NCBI GenBank assembly: GCA_020072585.1
Contig: JAIQGL010000023.1
Location: forward strand, 43,418-107,417
Direction of reading: 5' to 3'
Length of the DNA stretch: 64,000 bases
Origin: Terriglobia bacterium
Lineage (GTDB): Bacteria; Acidobacteriota; Terriglobia; Terriglobales; Acidobacteriaceae
Below are positions 44,201 through 53,020 of the stretch, in pieces. Below the pieces are notes generated by a model. That model searched no databases. It was not told where the DNA came from and saw only the letters and a list, made by a program, of their open reading frames with translations. Positions within the stretch are counted from its first letter, which is position 1; each line of letters starts with the position of its first letter. The position numbers and the translations under genes are program-made.

Positions 44201-44668
44201 GGTATAGATCAGGTCGGAAAAGTTGCGCCCGTTTAGCGGAAGTTCCTTCATGCGCACCGGGTCCACCAGGCCACGTAGGAACGTCTGTTGCGGAACAATG
44301 CTCACCTGGTTGGCGTTGACCTCGACGACTTGCGTGGCCTCTTTCGGGGTGAGTGTCACATTCAGTACCCGAACCTCGTTCAGGTCCAGAACGATGGAAC
44401 CAACGTTCGCGGGAGAAAAGCTTTCCCTCTCCACGGTGAGCTGGTAGGTTCCAGACGGCACGTTGACGAAGAGATATTCCCCTTCGTCATTGCTAACGCC
44501 AACGGCGTTGAAATTGTTGTTGCCTTTCAAGGTCAGACTGGCGCCGGAAACGGCAGCTTTGCTGCCGTCAAAAATCCGGCAACGAAGCCGGGTTCCTGAC
44601 TCAGCGGCCCACAGGGTACACGTCAGCACAGTCGCCACAAGGGCGAGAAGCAAGTTCTGGGATTTCAT
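41258..44668 (-). CDS. Oar-like TonB-dependent receptor with carboxypeptidase-regulatory domain
   Basis: This 1136-residue outer-membrane protein has a signal peptide (1-21) and a CarboxypepD_reg-like beta domain (~25-115, with DEGEYLFVNVPSGTYQLTVE). A plug follows (~130-240: LPLNGRNFSDLIYTQPGV, IVDGGDANGAFMPNGPGI, ATVNIVTKSGTEKLHGSL) and then a long beta-barrel ending in an aromatic terminal strand (IQFGLKLEF). This is the typical acidobacterial TonB-receptor subtype, thought to import plant polymers or their oligomers; its substrate is unknown. GGAG 6 nt before the ATG supports the start. A palindrome TTACCGCGGTAA (44749-44760) lies about 80 nt upstream. Confidence 0.88.
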   Translation of the reverse strand: MKSQNLLLALVATVLTCTLWAAESGTRLRCRIFDGSKAAVSGASLTLKGNNNFNAVGVSNDEGEYLFVNVPSGTYQLTVERESFSPANVGSIVLDLNEVRVLNVTLTPKEATQVVEVNANQVSIVPQQTFLRGLVDPVRMKELPLNGRNFSDLIYTQPGVTRAFSDPYGSGHAVIGARGTANSFIVDGGDANGAFMPNGPGINISTSGIPLDALDEFSVITSNATAEYGRSAGATVNIVTKSGTEKLHGSLWEFLRNDVLDSRTYFDPAGHKDPFKQNQFGAHFGGKIKPANMFYSLAYEGFRQRQQVPINALVPTPDFLATVTNPAWASLLQAAYPSPNTPVSPGALAGIYNSSFDNGRDQDTGFLRLDRSFHNTHQAFVTLSTAKGSQHLAGDGIPGTSQIMAARKWYGVLGDNWMIRPTLYNTTRFGFSRGSDSFASDTESASVLQSGTARTDGPYAGQPFVNSLTSTNGFPYIVMSTGLFSPVGPAFWVPEQGAENSFYFQDSVVWIKGKHQISAGAEVRRLQVNDDNQVFRRPLMVMDSSNPFSLQSGLVLAQLQYFYAYNNTGMRGFRNWETDFYVADSYRLFPRLTLDYGLRYELNLPPTEANNLITNAFMMQNGKPMPCQSLPAGTGMSQVAVIRPSQFGIDPFCADRNNFAPRVGLAWDVRGDGKTLVRAAYGIFYDHTFGLIMNQYRNNPPFVIPSTIGFFSYNGVQGSSAMDTTTPYNISSVDPGFRSPYMERWHVTVSREVTKDTLLNVSYAASTGNHLAQNESPNFGAAFANAFRPSNGSLFLARNPSDMANNVITGPFGAFTTLTSNGVSRYQSLQAELTKRISRGLTFQASYTWSHSLDSITEVLGSSTDQYMVNRLNNMLAPTLAPGSGCAGVFGGAADPFSMMNAMRCATGNPSLTMDQAAAMFVSQYTSPVSSRANYGDSSFDARHRLVANMIYELPFGRNKLFFHGASGFADKLMSGWQVATIIDTQSGEPLPIYAGVDANYDGDATDRAVATGNLSTLGSSNSGAQQLQCTTWTAGSCTSPVAAGLGVLDVSQRLGRGAYRASGLFNLDASFSKRIRVDEKYSLQIRSEFFNLLNHVNFAPPAQAINNPNFGISSSQLLINNTQSRQIQFGLKLEF

Positions 44669-45032
44669 CCGATCTCCTGAGCAAGCAAAACTTGAGCGAG
44701 CAAAAAACTTTGCAGCCAGCGTAGCGGCTCAGGATTAAAGAAAGCAAATTACCGCGGTAACAAGGGCGGTCATCGGACCGCCGGGCAATCATCGGCCATG
44801 ACGACGCTGGAGTTTATTGAGCAAACAGACAAGCTTCCTTCAAATGGACCTGAGCTTTTCCAAGCACTACAGACGCCGACACAAACGCGATCGCCCTGCT
44901 CCGCACCGCCAAATGCGGCTTCGCGAGGCCAGACGCGTGGTCTAATCGCAAGGCATTGCTTGTGTATTACAAACTGGTGCTGTGATTTGGAAGAAATTGA
45001 CCAAATCGATCCTGATCCGCGGAAGCCCTGGG
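44669..45032. other. Gene-free region upstream of the TonB receptor, with palindromes
   Basis: This 364-bp stretch holds the 12-bp palindrome TTACCGCGGTAA (44749-44760) and the hairpin GGCGGTC-atcg-GACCGCC (44765-44782). Either could be an operator or leader structure for the TonB receptor gene. Short open frames on both strands have no support. Confidence 0.4.
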
Positions 45033-45482
45033 TCAGCTCTGCGGCAGTGGAACACTGTACTGTGATGCGATAAGCTGCCACTGACCATTGATTTTCATCC
45101 AGACATCGGTCAGTCGATCACGGTACTCGTAGCGCTTGCCCTTTGCAGTCCCTGTCTCATGGTATGCGCCGGTCACAACAGCTACGTTCCCGTGCATATG
45201 TACCCTCAGGTCCGATTCTTCCGCCAGGTCCACTTGCACCGAAGTATCGGCAGTGTGGGCCATGTAGCCAACTTTCCCGAATATACTGCCATCCTCGACG
45301 GTAATAATGAAGTCTTCAGCAAGCAAGGAAGTCAAAATCGGTATGTTGCGCTGCCTGTAGGCGTCAGTCCATTTCTTTTCCAAGGCAAGAATCTTCGCCG
45401 CCTCGGGGGACGTCTGTTGAGCACGTGAGAGCATGGGCAGGCAGCAAAGGAAGCAAAGCGTGACCAGTCGTTGAGTGCGCAT
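45033..45482 (-). CDS. Secreted DUF4440 / SnoaL-like protein
   Basis: This 149-residue protein has a signal peptide (MRTQRLVTLCFLCCLPMLSRA) and an NTF2-like domain: ILALEKKWTDAYRQRNIPIL, LLAEDFIITVEDGSIFGK, VHMHGNVAVVTGAYHE, DRLTDVWMKINGQWQLIA. The order and the conserved W-W pattern fit DUF4440. Family members bind or transform small ligands and are often of unknown function. It stands alone between the TonB receptor region and mnmA. Confidence 0.8.
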   Translation of the reverse strand: MRTQRLVTLCFLCCLPMLSRAQQTSPEAAKILALEKKWTDAYRQRNIPILTSLLAEDFIITVEDGSIFGKVGYMAHTADTSVQVDLAEESDLRVHMHGNVAVVTGAYHETGTAKGKRYEYRDRLTDVWMKINGQWQLIASQYSVPLPQS

Positions 45483-45589
45483 GGCTCTTTATTGCACAGT
45501 TCCGGCGTAACGACAAGTCATTTGCGAGGAGCCTGTGTATGCCCTGCCGGCATGTTCAGCCTAAGAGATGTTAGACCAGCAATGTGAAA

Positions 45590-46834
45590 TCAACCTGCCA
45601 CGTCTACACACTTCAAGGAATTGGGCACTTCCGCAATCCATCCACCGCCTACCACCACATCGCCGTCATAGAACACTACAGCCTGTCCTGGGGTAATAGC
45701 GCGCTGCGGCTGATCGAACGTCACGCGGACTTCGCCGTTCGGCGCGGGCTCAAGCACGGCGGGCGCCGGCTCATGGCGATGGCGTATCTTGGCGGTCACG
45801 CGCACCGGCGCGTTGGCGGTAACGGGCTTTATTGAGTCGCCGGGCGTAGGGGCATTCGCATCAGCGCCAGGCGCATGCAATCCATCAATAGAAATCCAGT
45901 TCAGCTTGTGCGCGATCAGCGTACGAGACAACAGATCATCATTTCCGCCAACCGTCACTTTGCCCTCCGCGCCGTTGAGGTTGATCACGTAGAGCGGCGA
46001 ACCTGTGGCCACGCCAAGTCCCTTGCGCTGTCCCACGGTGAAATTGTGCACGCCTTCATGATGTCCCAAGACCTTGCCGTCGGCTGTGACCAGTTCGCCG
46101 GATGTATCCGGCAGGCTCTCACCCTGCTCGGCAAGATAGGCGTCAATAAATCGCTTGTAATCGCCGCCTGGAACAAAGCATATCTCCTGCGAATCGGGCT
46201 TCTCCGCCAGCGCGAGGTGGTGCTCGCGGGCCAGCTCTCGCACCTGCGGCTTATTCATGTGGCCCAGCGGAAAGAGCGTGCGGCTCAGCTGCTCCTGCGT
46301 CAGGCCGAAAAGAAAGTATGTTTGGTCCTTGGCCGGATCGGCGGCCCGGCGCAGCAGCCAGCGATTGCGCGCGGCATCAAACTCACAGCGCGCGTAGTGC
46401 CCTGTGGCAAGAAGGTCGGCGCCAATCTGGCGTGCGGTCAACAGCAGCTGGTCAAACTTGAGATGGTTATTGCACAAGCTGCAAGGAATCGGTGTGCGTC
46501 CGGAAAGATACTCGTCAATGAACGGACGCACCACGTCACGCTCAAAACGCTCCTCATGGTTCACCACGTAATACGGAATACCCAGGTCTTCGGCAACGCG
46601 GCGGGCATCATACACATCATCTATAGAGCAGCAGCGGCCCTGTACCTGCTCCGGCATGCCCTCATGTCCGGCGAGCCGGCGCTGGTTCCAGAGTTGCATG
46701 GTCAGGCCTACCACGTTGTGCCCCTCAGCACGAAGCATGGCCGCAACGGTGGAAGAATCCACACCGCCGGACATTGCTACCGCAATGGTTTGGGCTGCAA
46801 CGGTTCGGGCGCCGGTATTGGGCTCTGTGGGCAT
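45590..46834 (-). CDS. mnmA: tRNA-specific 2-thiouridylase MnmA
   Basis: From ATG 46834 the protein has 414 residues. The PP-loop ATPase motif is [16 protein letters not shown], followed by the catalytic Cys regions ([16 protein letters not shown] and the second Cys in [10 protein letters not shown]), [17 protein letters not shown] and the C-terminal beta-barrel ([19 protein letters not shown]). It adds sulfur to U34 of Lys, Glu and Gln tRNAs in mnm5s2U synthesis. Sulfur comes through a cysteine desulfurase, and such a gene lies 2.8 kb downstream in the window on the same strand. A TATAAT (46851-46856, minus) lies 16 nt before the start. The frame upstream to 46954 lacks family homology. Confidence 0.95.
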   Translation of the reverse strand: MPTEPNTGARTVAAQTIAVAMSGGVDSSTVAAMLRAEGHNVVGLTMQLWNQRRLAGHEGMPEQVQGRCCSIDDVYDARRVAEDLGIPYYVVNHEERFERDVVRPFIDEYLSGRTPIPCSLCNNHLKFDQLLLTARQIGADLLATGHYARCEFDAARNRWLLRRAADPAKDQTYFLFGLTQEQLSRTLFPLGHMNKPQVRELAREHHLALAEKPDSQEICFVPGGDYKRFIDAYLAEQGESLPDTSGELVTADGKVLGHHEGVHNFTVGQRKGLGVATGSPLYVINLNGAEGKVTVGGNDDLLSRTLIAHKLNWISIDGLHAPGADANAPTPGDSIKPVTANAPVRVTAKIRHRHEPAPAVLEPAPNGEVRVTFDQPQRAITPGQAVVFYDGDVVVGGGWIAEVPNSLKCVDVAG

Positions 46835-47039
46835 AAAAATATCTGCTTTGATTATAGATGGTACCCTATGGATACAGGGCCTTGCGGAGCAACTCTGCCG
46901 CCTCTGGTGAGAAAATATTAATACGTTCGGCGGCCGGCTTTTTTCGTAATTCAAAGCTGAAGCGCTTTTTTCTTCAATATTGTTTTAGCTGGTCTACAAT
47001 TCTCCTCCAAATTATTGAGCTAGCCTGCAGTCATTTATA

Positions 47040-49493
47040 GTGCAAATGCAGCGGACGGATTCAGACACCGAGAAAGATCCAATCCTGAAAGCGCCAGTTG
47101 CCCAACTGGAACGCGAGGTGGCGGAGCTGCGCCGGCTGCTCGCCGTGTTCATGCCGCAGGTGCCCAGTCAGCAGCCTCATCCTGCGGATGAACACCCGGG
47201 GGGCTACAGTGAAACGCAATATCGTGCACTGATTGAACTCTCGCCCCAGGTGGTATGGATCTCCGATGCCAAAGGCCTGGCAACCTATGCGAACCAGTAC
47301 TGGTTTGATCTGACCGGCCTGACTCTGGAACAGACGCTCCTTGGCGGTTGGACACAGGTGGTTCATCCGGAGGACGCAGAGAGAATTTACCCCATGTGGG
47401 AGAAGGCAGCCGCGCAAGGCGCAGCGTGGGAATGTGAGTTTCGCATCCGCAGTGCCAGTGACGGGCAGTATCGCTGGTATGCCAGCCGCGGCCTGCCGCT
47501 GCGGGACGCATCCGGACAGATCACCCAATGGATGGGCGTCGCACTCGACATTCATGACCGCAAAGTCGCAATGGAACTTCTGGCGGAAGCCGATGATCGC
47601 CTGCGTCTGGCGGTAGAAGCGGCAAACATCGGCGCATGGGACCATCATTTGCACACCGATCAGGTTGAATGGTCACCCAGGGCACGCCAGATCTTTGGAT
47701 TTACCGGTGAAGGGCAGCCAAGTTTTGAATGGTTTTTCTCACACATCCATCCGGAAGACCGCATTCGCGTGAGGGAAAAGCTTGAGAGGGCTGCGGACCC
47801 GGCAATCCGTTCAGATTACGATGTGGACTATCGTTTCAGCATGCCGGATGGCACGTTCCGATGGATCCTGGCCCGGGGCAAAGTTTTTTTTGATGGCGAA
47901 GGACCGTCAGCACGCGCCCTGCGCACCGCCGGAATGGTGGTTGATATTACAGACCGCAAACAAGCTGAGTGGGAGCGCGCCATGCTTACCGCCACTCTGC
48001 AGCACAGTCCGGACTTCATCGGCATTACCGATCCGAAAGGGAAAACAGTCTTTCTCAATAAGGCCGGCCAGAAACTTGTGGGTCTGAACAGTGACGCTGA
48101 AGCTGAATCAAAGTCCGTCTATGACTTTTTGCCGCCTCGGGAAGTACAGGTTCTTGAGGAAGAAATTCTGCCTGCGGTTAAACAACGTGGCGTGTGGGAA
48201 GGCCGATTCTCGCTGCGGCACTTTGTTACCGGTGAGACCATTCCATTTGACACGCGCTGCTTTGGCATATTCGATGCAGCGGGAAACCTTAGCAACATAG
48301 CCACGGTGAGCCGGGACATCGCGGAGAAGGAAAAACTGGAGGAACAACTCCGCATGGCCCAGAAAATGGAAGCCATTGGACGGCTGGCAGCCGGCATCGC
48401 GCATGATTTCAACAATCTGCTGACCGTGGTGCGGGGCTCCGCCGAGGTGCTGACACAGCGGCTGCCTGAAAGCGCCACTGACCTGCATCATCGCCTGCGT
48501 GAGATTCATGTCGCCGCAGACCGCGCCAGCGCCCTTACGGACCAATTGCTCACTTTCGGGCGCCGTCAGATGGTCTTTCCCCAGGTCATCAATCTTAATC
48601 ATGTCGTACTTGGCATGGATGAGATGCTGCGGCGCCTGGTTGGAGAAGAGATTACGCTCACGGTCTCTCTTGATCGCGATCTGTGGAACGTAAGAATGAA
48701 CCCCTCACAGGCGGACCAGATTCTGATCAACTTTGCCGCTAATGCACGCGATGCCATGCCTGCGGGAGGAAATATCTCAGTAAGAACCTGGAACCAGACG
48801 CTGGACGGCAGCGCGGCCCAGGCCGAAGGTCTCCATGCCGGAGAGTACGTTTGCCTTTCAGTTGTTGATAGTGGCGTTGGCATGGACGCTGAAACACTAC
48901 GGCACATTTTTGAGCCGTTTTTTACAACCAAAGAAATGGGGACTGGAATGGGACTGGCCACTGTGTATGGCATCGTGCAGCAATGTTCCGGCCAGGTTAC
49001 GGCCCGCAGCTCCGCGGAAAAAGGAACAGAGTTCATCGTCTATCTTCCGCGAACCATGGAAAATGCAGTCGCTGACCCTGCTCCAGACAAAGCGACCGCT
49101 CCGTCAGTTGGATTGCAGACCATTTTGATTGTTGAAGACGAGCCCAGCTTGCGCGCATTGCTGGCGGATTATGTTCGTGAGAGCGGATACCGCATTCTTG
49201 AAGCCGCCAGCGCCACGGAAGCCATTGAGGTTGTACGCAACGAAAAACTTGATTTGCTCATTACCGATATCGTGATGCCAGGAGGAAGCGGACAGGACCT
49301 GGCTTCTACATTGTCCCTTTCTCATGCCGGGCTGCGCATTATTTTTATGTCCGGATATGCCGACAATGTCGCACTGCAGGAAGCAGCCAGCCAGCCGGGT
49401 GTGTTCTTTGTGCCGAAGCCATTTACACTAAAGCACATGTTGGAAAAAATCCGTGAAGCGCTGGGCGGTCCTCAAACTTCATCGGCACAATGA
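47040..49493 (+). CDS. Hybrid PAS sensor histidine kinase with receiver domain
   Basis: This 817-residue soluble hybrid kinase has a short coiled-coil N-terminus and three PAS domains (about 57-175, 183-305, 313-430). HisKA with His455 (AAGIAHDFNNLLTVV), HATPase (NFAANARDAMPAGG, DSGVGMDAE, GTGMGLATVYGIV) and a C-terminal receiver (ILIVEDEPSLRAL, LLITDIVMPGGSGQDL, VPKPFTLKHML) follow. The HDFNN H-box is typical of hybrid kinases of this type. The start may be GTG 47040 or ATG 47046. It stands alone, with no output regulator adjacent, so phosphate may be passed on by a phosphotransfer protein elsewhere. Confidence 0.9.
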   Translation: MQMQRTDSDTEKDPILKAPVAQLEREVAELRRLLAVFMPQVPSQQPHPADEHPGGYSETQYRALIELSPQVVWISDAKGLATYANQYWFDLTGLTLEQTLLGGWTQVVHPEDAERIYPMWEKAAAQGAAWECEFRIRSASDGQYRWYASRGLPLRDASGQITQWMGVALDIHDRKVAMELLAEADDRLRLAVEAANIGAWDHHLHTDQVEWSPRARQIFGFTGEGQPSFEWFFSHIHPEDRIRVREKLERAADPAIRSDYDVDYRFSMPDGTFRWILARGKVFFDGEGPSARALRTAGMVVDITDRKQAEWERAMLTATLQHSPDFIGITDPKGKTVFLNKAGQKLVGLNSDAEAESKSVYDFLPPREVQVLEEEILPAVKQRGVWEGRFSLRHFVTGETIPFDTRCFGIFDAAGNLSNIATVSRDIAEKEKLEEQLRMAQKMEAIGRLAAGIAHDFNNLLTVVRGSAEVLTQRLPESATDLHHRLREIHVAADRASALTDQLLTFGRRQMVFPQVINLNHVVLGMDEMLRRLVGEEITLTVSLDRDLWNVRMNPSQADQILINFAANARDAMPAGGNISVRTWNQTLDGSAAQAEGLHAGEYVCLSVVDSGVGMDAETLRHIFEPFFTTKEMGTGMGLATVYGIVQQCSGQVTARSSAEKGTEFIVYLPRTMENAVADPAPDKATAPSVGLQTILIVEDEPSLRALLADYVRESGYRILEAASATEAIEVVRNEKLDLLITDIVMPGGSGQDLASTLSLSHAGLRIIFMSGYADNVALQEAASQPGVFFVPKPFTLKHMLEKIREALGGPQTSSAQ

Positions 49494-49647
49494 TTTCAAC
49501 GGGCTGGGCTGGCCGCTGTTTCTTTGCCTTCTTCTGTCGCACCTGATTTCCTGTCCGATGCGCGATTGCCCCATTTGTTCTGCGCGGGGCGCGGCTTGCG
49601 AAATTAGCGGATAAAGCGCCCGGGCGCGGACCAGGACAAACAAATTC

Positions 49648-50811
49648 TTAACAGACTGGCTGCTTCTGGTAAGCCGGGGATATTTCACGCAGTCGTGCCA
49701 CCGTTTCCGGAATCACCTTGATCGCAAAGTCAATGTCTTCCCGCGTGGTCTGCTTGCCCAGGCTCAGGCGGATGCTGGCTCGGGCGCGCTGGTGCGGCAG
49801 TCCCATGGCAAGCAGCACATGTGAGGGCTCAATCGCCCCGGAGGAACACGCGGCGCCGCTCGACACAGCCAGCCCCTTAAGATCAAGTGCGATCACCAGT
49901 GCTTCTCCTTCAATGTGATCAAACCACAGGTTCGTAGTATTCGGGACGCGCGGCGCGCCAAGACCGTTCACGCCCACATCTTCCATGGCGCTTAGAATGG
50001 AATCCTGCAGACGATCGCGCATCGCGGACATTACCGCCGCACCACCACTTTCCAGCCAGTGCTTTGCGATTTCGGCTGCCTTGCCCAGACCCACAATTCC
50101 CGGCACGTTCTCCGTGCCGGCCCGGCGCTGGCGTTCGTGACTGCCGCCATAAATTTGCGGCTGAATCAGAGTTCCCTTCTTGATGAACAGCGCACCCGTC
50201 CCTTGCGGCGCGTGGATCTTATGCCCGGAAATGGTGAGCGCGTCACAGGCGATTTTCTGCACGTCAATCGTGATCTTGCCCGCGGCCTGCACTGCGTCAG
50301 TATGAAAGAAGACGTCTGCTTCCTGCGCAATACTGCCGATCTCCTCCACCGGCTGTATCACGCCGGTCTCGTTGTTGGCCATCATCACGCTGATCAGCCG
50401 GGTGTTCGGGCGCAAGGCCCCGCGCACATCATCCGGTCCAATTTCACCCCGGCTGTTGACCGGGACAAAAGTGACTTCGCATCCCATCTGCTCCAGGCGC
50501 TTGCAGCTGTTCATCACCGCGCTGTGCTCGATGGTGGAAGTAATAACGTGATCGCCGCGCTGCACCAGGCCGAAAATGCCCAGGTTATCTGCTTCCGTTC
50601 CGCCGCTGGTGAAAACAATCTCCGCCGGACGCGAATTCAAAAGCGCAGCGACTGAAGCGCGGGCCTTCTCCACGGCCGCGCGCGCGTGCTGGCCATGATG
50701 ATGAATCGACGATGCGTTGCCGAACTGCTCCAGATAGAACGGCCGCATCGCCTCAAACACCTCCGGCAGAAGCGGGGTGGTAGCGTTGTTATCAAGGTAA
50801 ACGCGGCGCAT
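49648..50811 (-). CDS. Cysteine desulfurase (NifS/IscS family)
   Basis: This 387-residue PLP enzyme starts with YLDNNATTPLLPEVFEAM. FTSGGTEADNLGI binds PLP phosphate, the Schiff-base Lys is in TISGHKIHAPQGTGALF, and the active-site Cys loop is SSGAACSSGAIEPSHVLLAM. The Cys loop length fits group I (IscS/NifS). It moves sulfur from cysteine to Fe-S scaffolds or to MnmA; no iscU or iscA is adjacent, so the partner cannot be told from context. A TAAAAT box 6 nt before the ATG again suggests a very short leader. The palindromic element copy 2 lies just upstream. Confidence 0.9.
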   Translation of the reverse strand: MRRVYLDNNATTPLLPEVFEAMRPFYLEQFGNASSIHHHGQHARAAVEKARASVAALLNSRPAEIVFTSGGTEADNLGIFGLVQRGDHVITSTIEHSAVMNSCKRLEQMGCEVTFVPVNSRGEIGPDDVRGALRPNTRLISVMMANNETGVIQPVEEIGSIAQEADVFFHTDAVQAAGKITIDVQKIACDALTISGHKIHAPQGTGALFIKKGTLIQPQIYGGSHERQRRAGTENVPGIVGLGKAAEIAKHWLESGGAAVMSAMRDRLQDSILSAMEDVGVNGLGAPRVPNTTNLWFDHIEGEALVIALDLKGLAVSSGAACSSGAIEPSHVLLAMGLPHQRARASIRLSLGKQTTREDIDFAIKVIPETVARLREISPAYQKQPVC

Positions 50812-50828
50812 GGCTTTATTTTACTGCT

Positions 50829-51002
50829 TTTCTGAAATCCCGACCCTGAGCTTGCCGAAGGGGAGGGATCCCTACAGTAACGAAGCTTTAATCAACGCAA
50901 ATCGGCGGGGTAGACAGGAACACGAAGCTCAACAAACGTGTGTTCCCTTGGAGGTCTTCGTAACTATAGGGCCCCCTCGCTGCGCTTCGGGGTTCCAGAA
51001 AA
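50829..51002. repeat. Long palindromic intergenic element, copy 2
   Basis: The left arm (50829-50868) opens TTTCTGAAATCCCGA and ends GGGAGGGA, while the right arm (50973-51002) reads CCCTCGCTGCGCTTCGGGG followed by TTCCAGAAAA. The inner part next to the left arm (ATCCCTACAGTAACGAAGC) matches copy 1 (ATCACTATCGCAACGGAAC), and both copies have TATAGGG before the right arm. It lies between citrate synthase and the cysteine desulfurase, both minus strand. Copy 1 is at 27533-27667. Confidence 0.7.
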
Positions 51003-51015
51003 GCCAATTGCTAAG

Positions 51016-52146
51016 CTACCGCTTCTCCATCGGCACGTACTTATTCGGATACGCAGGACCGATGTAGTCGGCGCGCGGGCGGATCAACCGGTTGTCATCC
51101 AGTTGTTCAATCACGTGCGCGGCCCAGCCGCTGATGCGGGATACAGCAAATACCGGAGTGAAAAGATCCACGTCCAGGCCCAGGGTAGTGTAAGTGGAGG
51201 CCGAGTAGAAATCCACGTTGGCGTTGAGGCCTTTTTCTGTCTTGATGTACTGCTCGATCTTGGCGGAGAGCTCATACCACTTAGGGTTGGCGGAGCGGCC
51301 CAGGTCACGCGACATCTGCCGCAGGTGCGTCGCCCGTGGATCTTCCGTGTGATACACGCGGTGGCCAAAACCGGAGATCTTTTTCTTGTTGGCCAGCATG
51401 TCCTTCACGTAGTCCACCGGATCTGCGCCTTTTTTATCAATGTCAAACAGCATGCGCATCACGGCTTCATTCGCGCCGCCGTGCAGCGGCCCCTTCAGCG
51501 CTCCAATAGCGCTGGTAATGGCGGAATGCATGTCTGAGAGCGTGGCCGCGGTCACGCGCGCCGCAAAAGTTGACGCATTCAACTCGTGGTCAGCATGCAG
51601 AATCAGGGCAACATCCAGGGCCTTTTCCGCCGTCGCCGAGGGCTTCTCCCCATTCAACTGCAATAGGAAATTGGCCGCGTGGGAAAGTGACGGATCGGGA
51701 TCCACAACGTTCTTGCCCTTGCGAATGCGGTCATAACCCGCCACGATCATGGCGATCTGTGAAGTCAGCCGGATCGCCTTGCGCACGTTGGCGTCATGGT
51801 CAATCTTTTCCGCTTCAGAATCATAAAAAGACAGCGCGGAAACGGCGGTGCGCAGCACTTCCATCGGCGTCGCGGTTTTAGGGACCCGGCGCATCATGTC
51901 ATAGATGGCCGGATCGATCTTTCGCTCTGCTCCAAGTTTCTGTTTCAGGTCTGCCAGTTCGGCTTTTTTCGGCAGTTTTCCGAACCACAGCAGGTAGCAG
52001 GTTTCTTCAAACGTCGAGCTGTCGGCAAGTTCATGGATATCGATGCCACGATAGGCGAGCACACCCGCATCGCCGTCGATGTAGCACACCCCGGAACTGG
52101 CCGCGACTACGCCTTCAAGGCCTTTTGCAATTGTGCTTGTAGACAT
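51016..52146 (-). CDS. gltA: Citrate synthase
   Basis: This 376-residue protein is a short, type I-like citrate synthase similar to Gram-positive CitZ or methylcitrate-type enzymes. Conserved residues are the catalytic His in GPLHGGANEAV, the His/Arg in GFGHRVYHTEDPRA, the His in LILHADHELNAST and the catalytic Asp in NVDFYSAS. It condenses oxaloacetate and acetyl-CoA in the TCA cycle; 2-methylcitrate synthase activity cannot be excluded. Length is shorter than the ~430-residue enzymes of enterobacteria. No other TCA gene is adjacent. Confidence 0.92.
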   Translation of the reverse strand: MSTSTIAKGLEGVVAASSGVCYIDGDAGVLAYRGIDIHELADSSTFEETCYLLWFGKLPKKAELADLKQKLGAERKIDPAIYDMMRRVPKTATPMEVLRTAVSALSFYDSEAEKIDHDANVRKAIRLTSQIAMIVAGYDRIRKGKNVVDPDPSLSHAANFLLQLNGEKPSATAEKALDVALILHADHELNASTFAARVTAATLSDMHSAITSAIGALKGPLHGGANEAVMRMLFDIDKKGADPVDYVKDMLANKKKISGFGHRVYHTEDPRATHLRQMSRDLGRSANPKWYELSAKIEQYIKTEKGLNANVDFYSASTYTTLGLDVDLFTPVFAVSRISGWAAHVIEQLDDNRLIRPRADYIGPAYPNKYVPMEKR

Positions 52147-52296
52147 GATTTTTCCGCGCGTTCTGGCTTCTCCAAAGTGTGAGAAGCGGGTTCGTGCGCA
52201 ACATTTCTTTATACTCCAATTGCTTTGTACTTGCCAACCGGCGTGAAAACGAAGGTAACGCCCCGGACGAGTGGTTCACCGCGGACGATTGGCGCC

Positions 52297-52974
52297 TTAG
52301 CCGGCTTTTCGCCCGCTGATTTCGGCCTTTCCCGGAGCAGGGCCGAAGTACCTGTAGTGGCCGGTAATCTTCCAATCAAATAAAACATCTTCGATCCTGG
52401 GCCCAGCGCCAATGTTGTGCTCAATCATGTACCGGCGGGTGAACATTGTTTTCCTGTCAACCACGATTCCAATATGCGTTGCCCCTCCGCCCAGCTCCCA
52501 TGTCACCAGGTCGCCGGGGGCGTAGTCGTCAGCCCGGTTGGTAATCGGCAGGACCTCACCCTTGCGGCTGAAGAACACCATCAAATTGGGCACGCGGCGA
52601 TGGTCAATGTTCGAATCCGGGCCCTGTCTGCGCCAGCGCCACTTGCTGGGATACGCGCTGAAGTTGGCCACCATATCTTCGTGCACTTCTTTCTGTAAGT
52701 CGATTCCCAGAGTGCGGTAGGAGCGTATGACCTCGTCCGTGCAGACGCCGGTTCCGGCTGGAACGTCGCCGCCGGGATACGGAATGCGGACATAGGCCGG
52801 GTCATATCGCACAGCATGCTGGGTACGCTCGATGGCCGCAGCGGAGAATTTACGCAGAAAATCCTGCCGCGTCGCAACCGGCGTTTGCCGCTGTACAGCG
52901 GCAACTACGGAGAGCGTTGCCAGCAGCGCCAGGATAAAAACCGGCGATCGGTACCTGAAGCTATGAGGTTGCAT
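52297..52974 (-). CDS. DUF1287 family secreted protein
   Basis: This 225-residue protein has an N-terminal signal or anchor (SPVFILALLATLSVVAAV) and then the DUF1287 domain: YDPAYVRIPYPGGDVPAGTG, CTDEVIRSYRTLGIDLQ, HRRVPNLMVFFSR, GDLVTWELGGGATHIGIVVD. The Cys in VCTDEV and the His in ATHIGIV form a likely NlpC/P60-like catalytic pair, so a cell-wall peptidase or amidase role is plausible. The C-terminus is Gly/Lys-rich. It lies just downstream of an ABC-2 transporter pair, with a 46-nt gap, on the same strand. Confidence 0.8.
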   Translation of the reverse strand: MQPHSFRYRSPVFILALLATLSVVAAVQRQTPVATRQDFLRKFSAAAIERTQHAVRYDPAYVRIPYPGGDVPAGTGVCTDEVIRSYRTLGIDLQKEVHEDMVANFSAYPSKWRWRRQGPDSNIDHRRVPNLMVFFSRKGEVLPITNRADDYAPGDLVTWELGGGATHIGIVVDRKTMFTRRYMIEHNIGAGPRIEDVLFDWKITGHYRYFGPAPGKAEISGRKAG

Positions 52975-53020
52975 GATTCAATCGACACCGCCAGGGAAGA
53001 AATGTTTCCGGAATCCCGCG

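Noticed and set aside
44770..45081. Overlapping short frames on both strands upstream of the TonB receptor
   Set aside because: Neither strand has a ribosome-binding site or known pattern.
45875..46921. 348-codon plus-strand open frame across mnmA
   Set aside because: Antisense shadow of mnmA.
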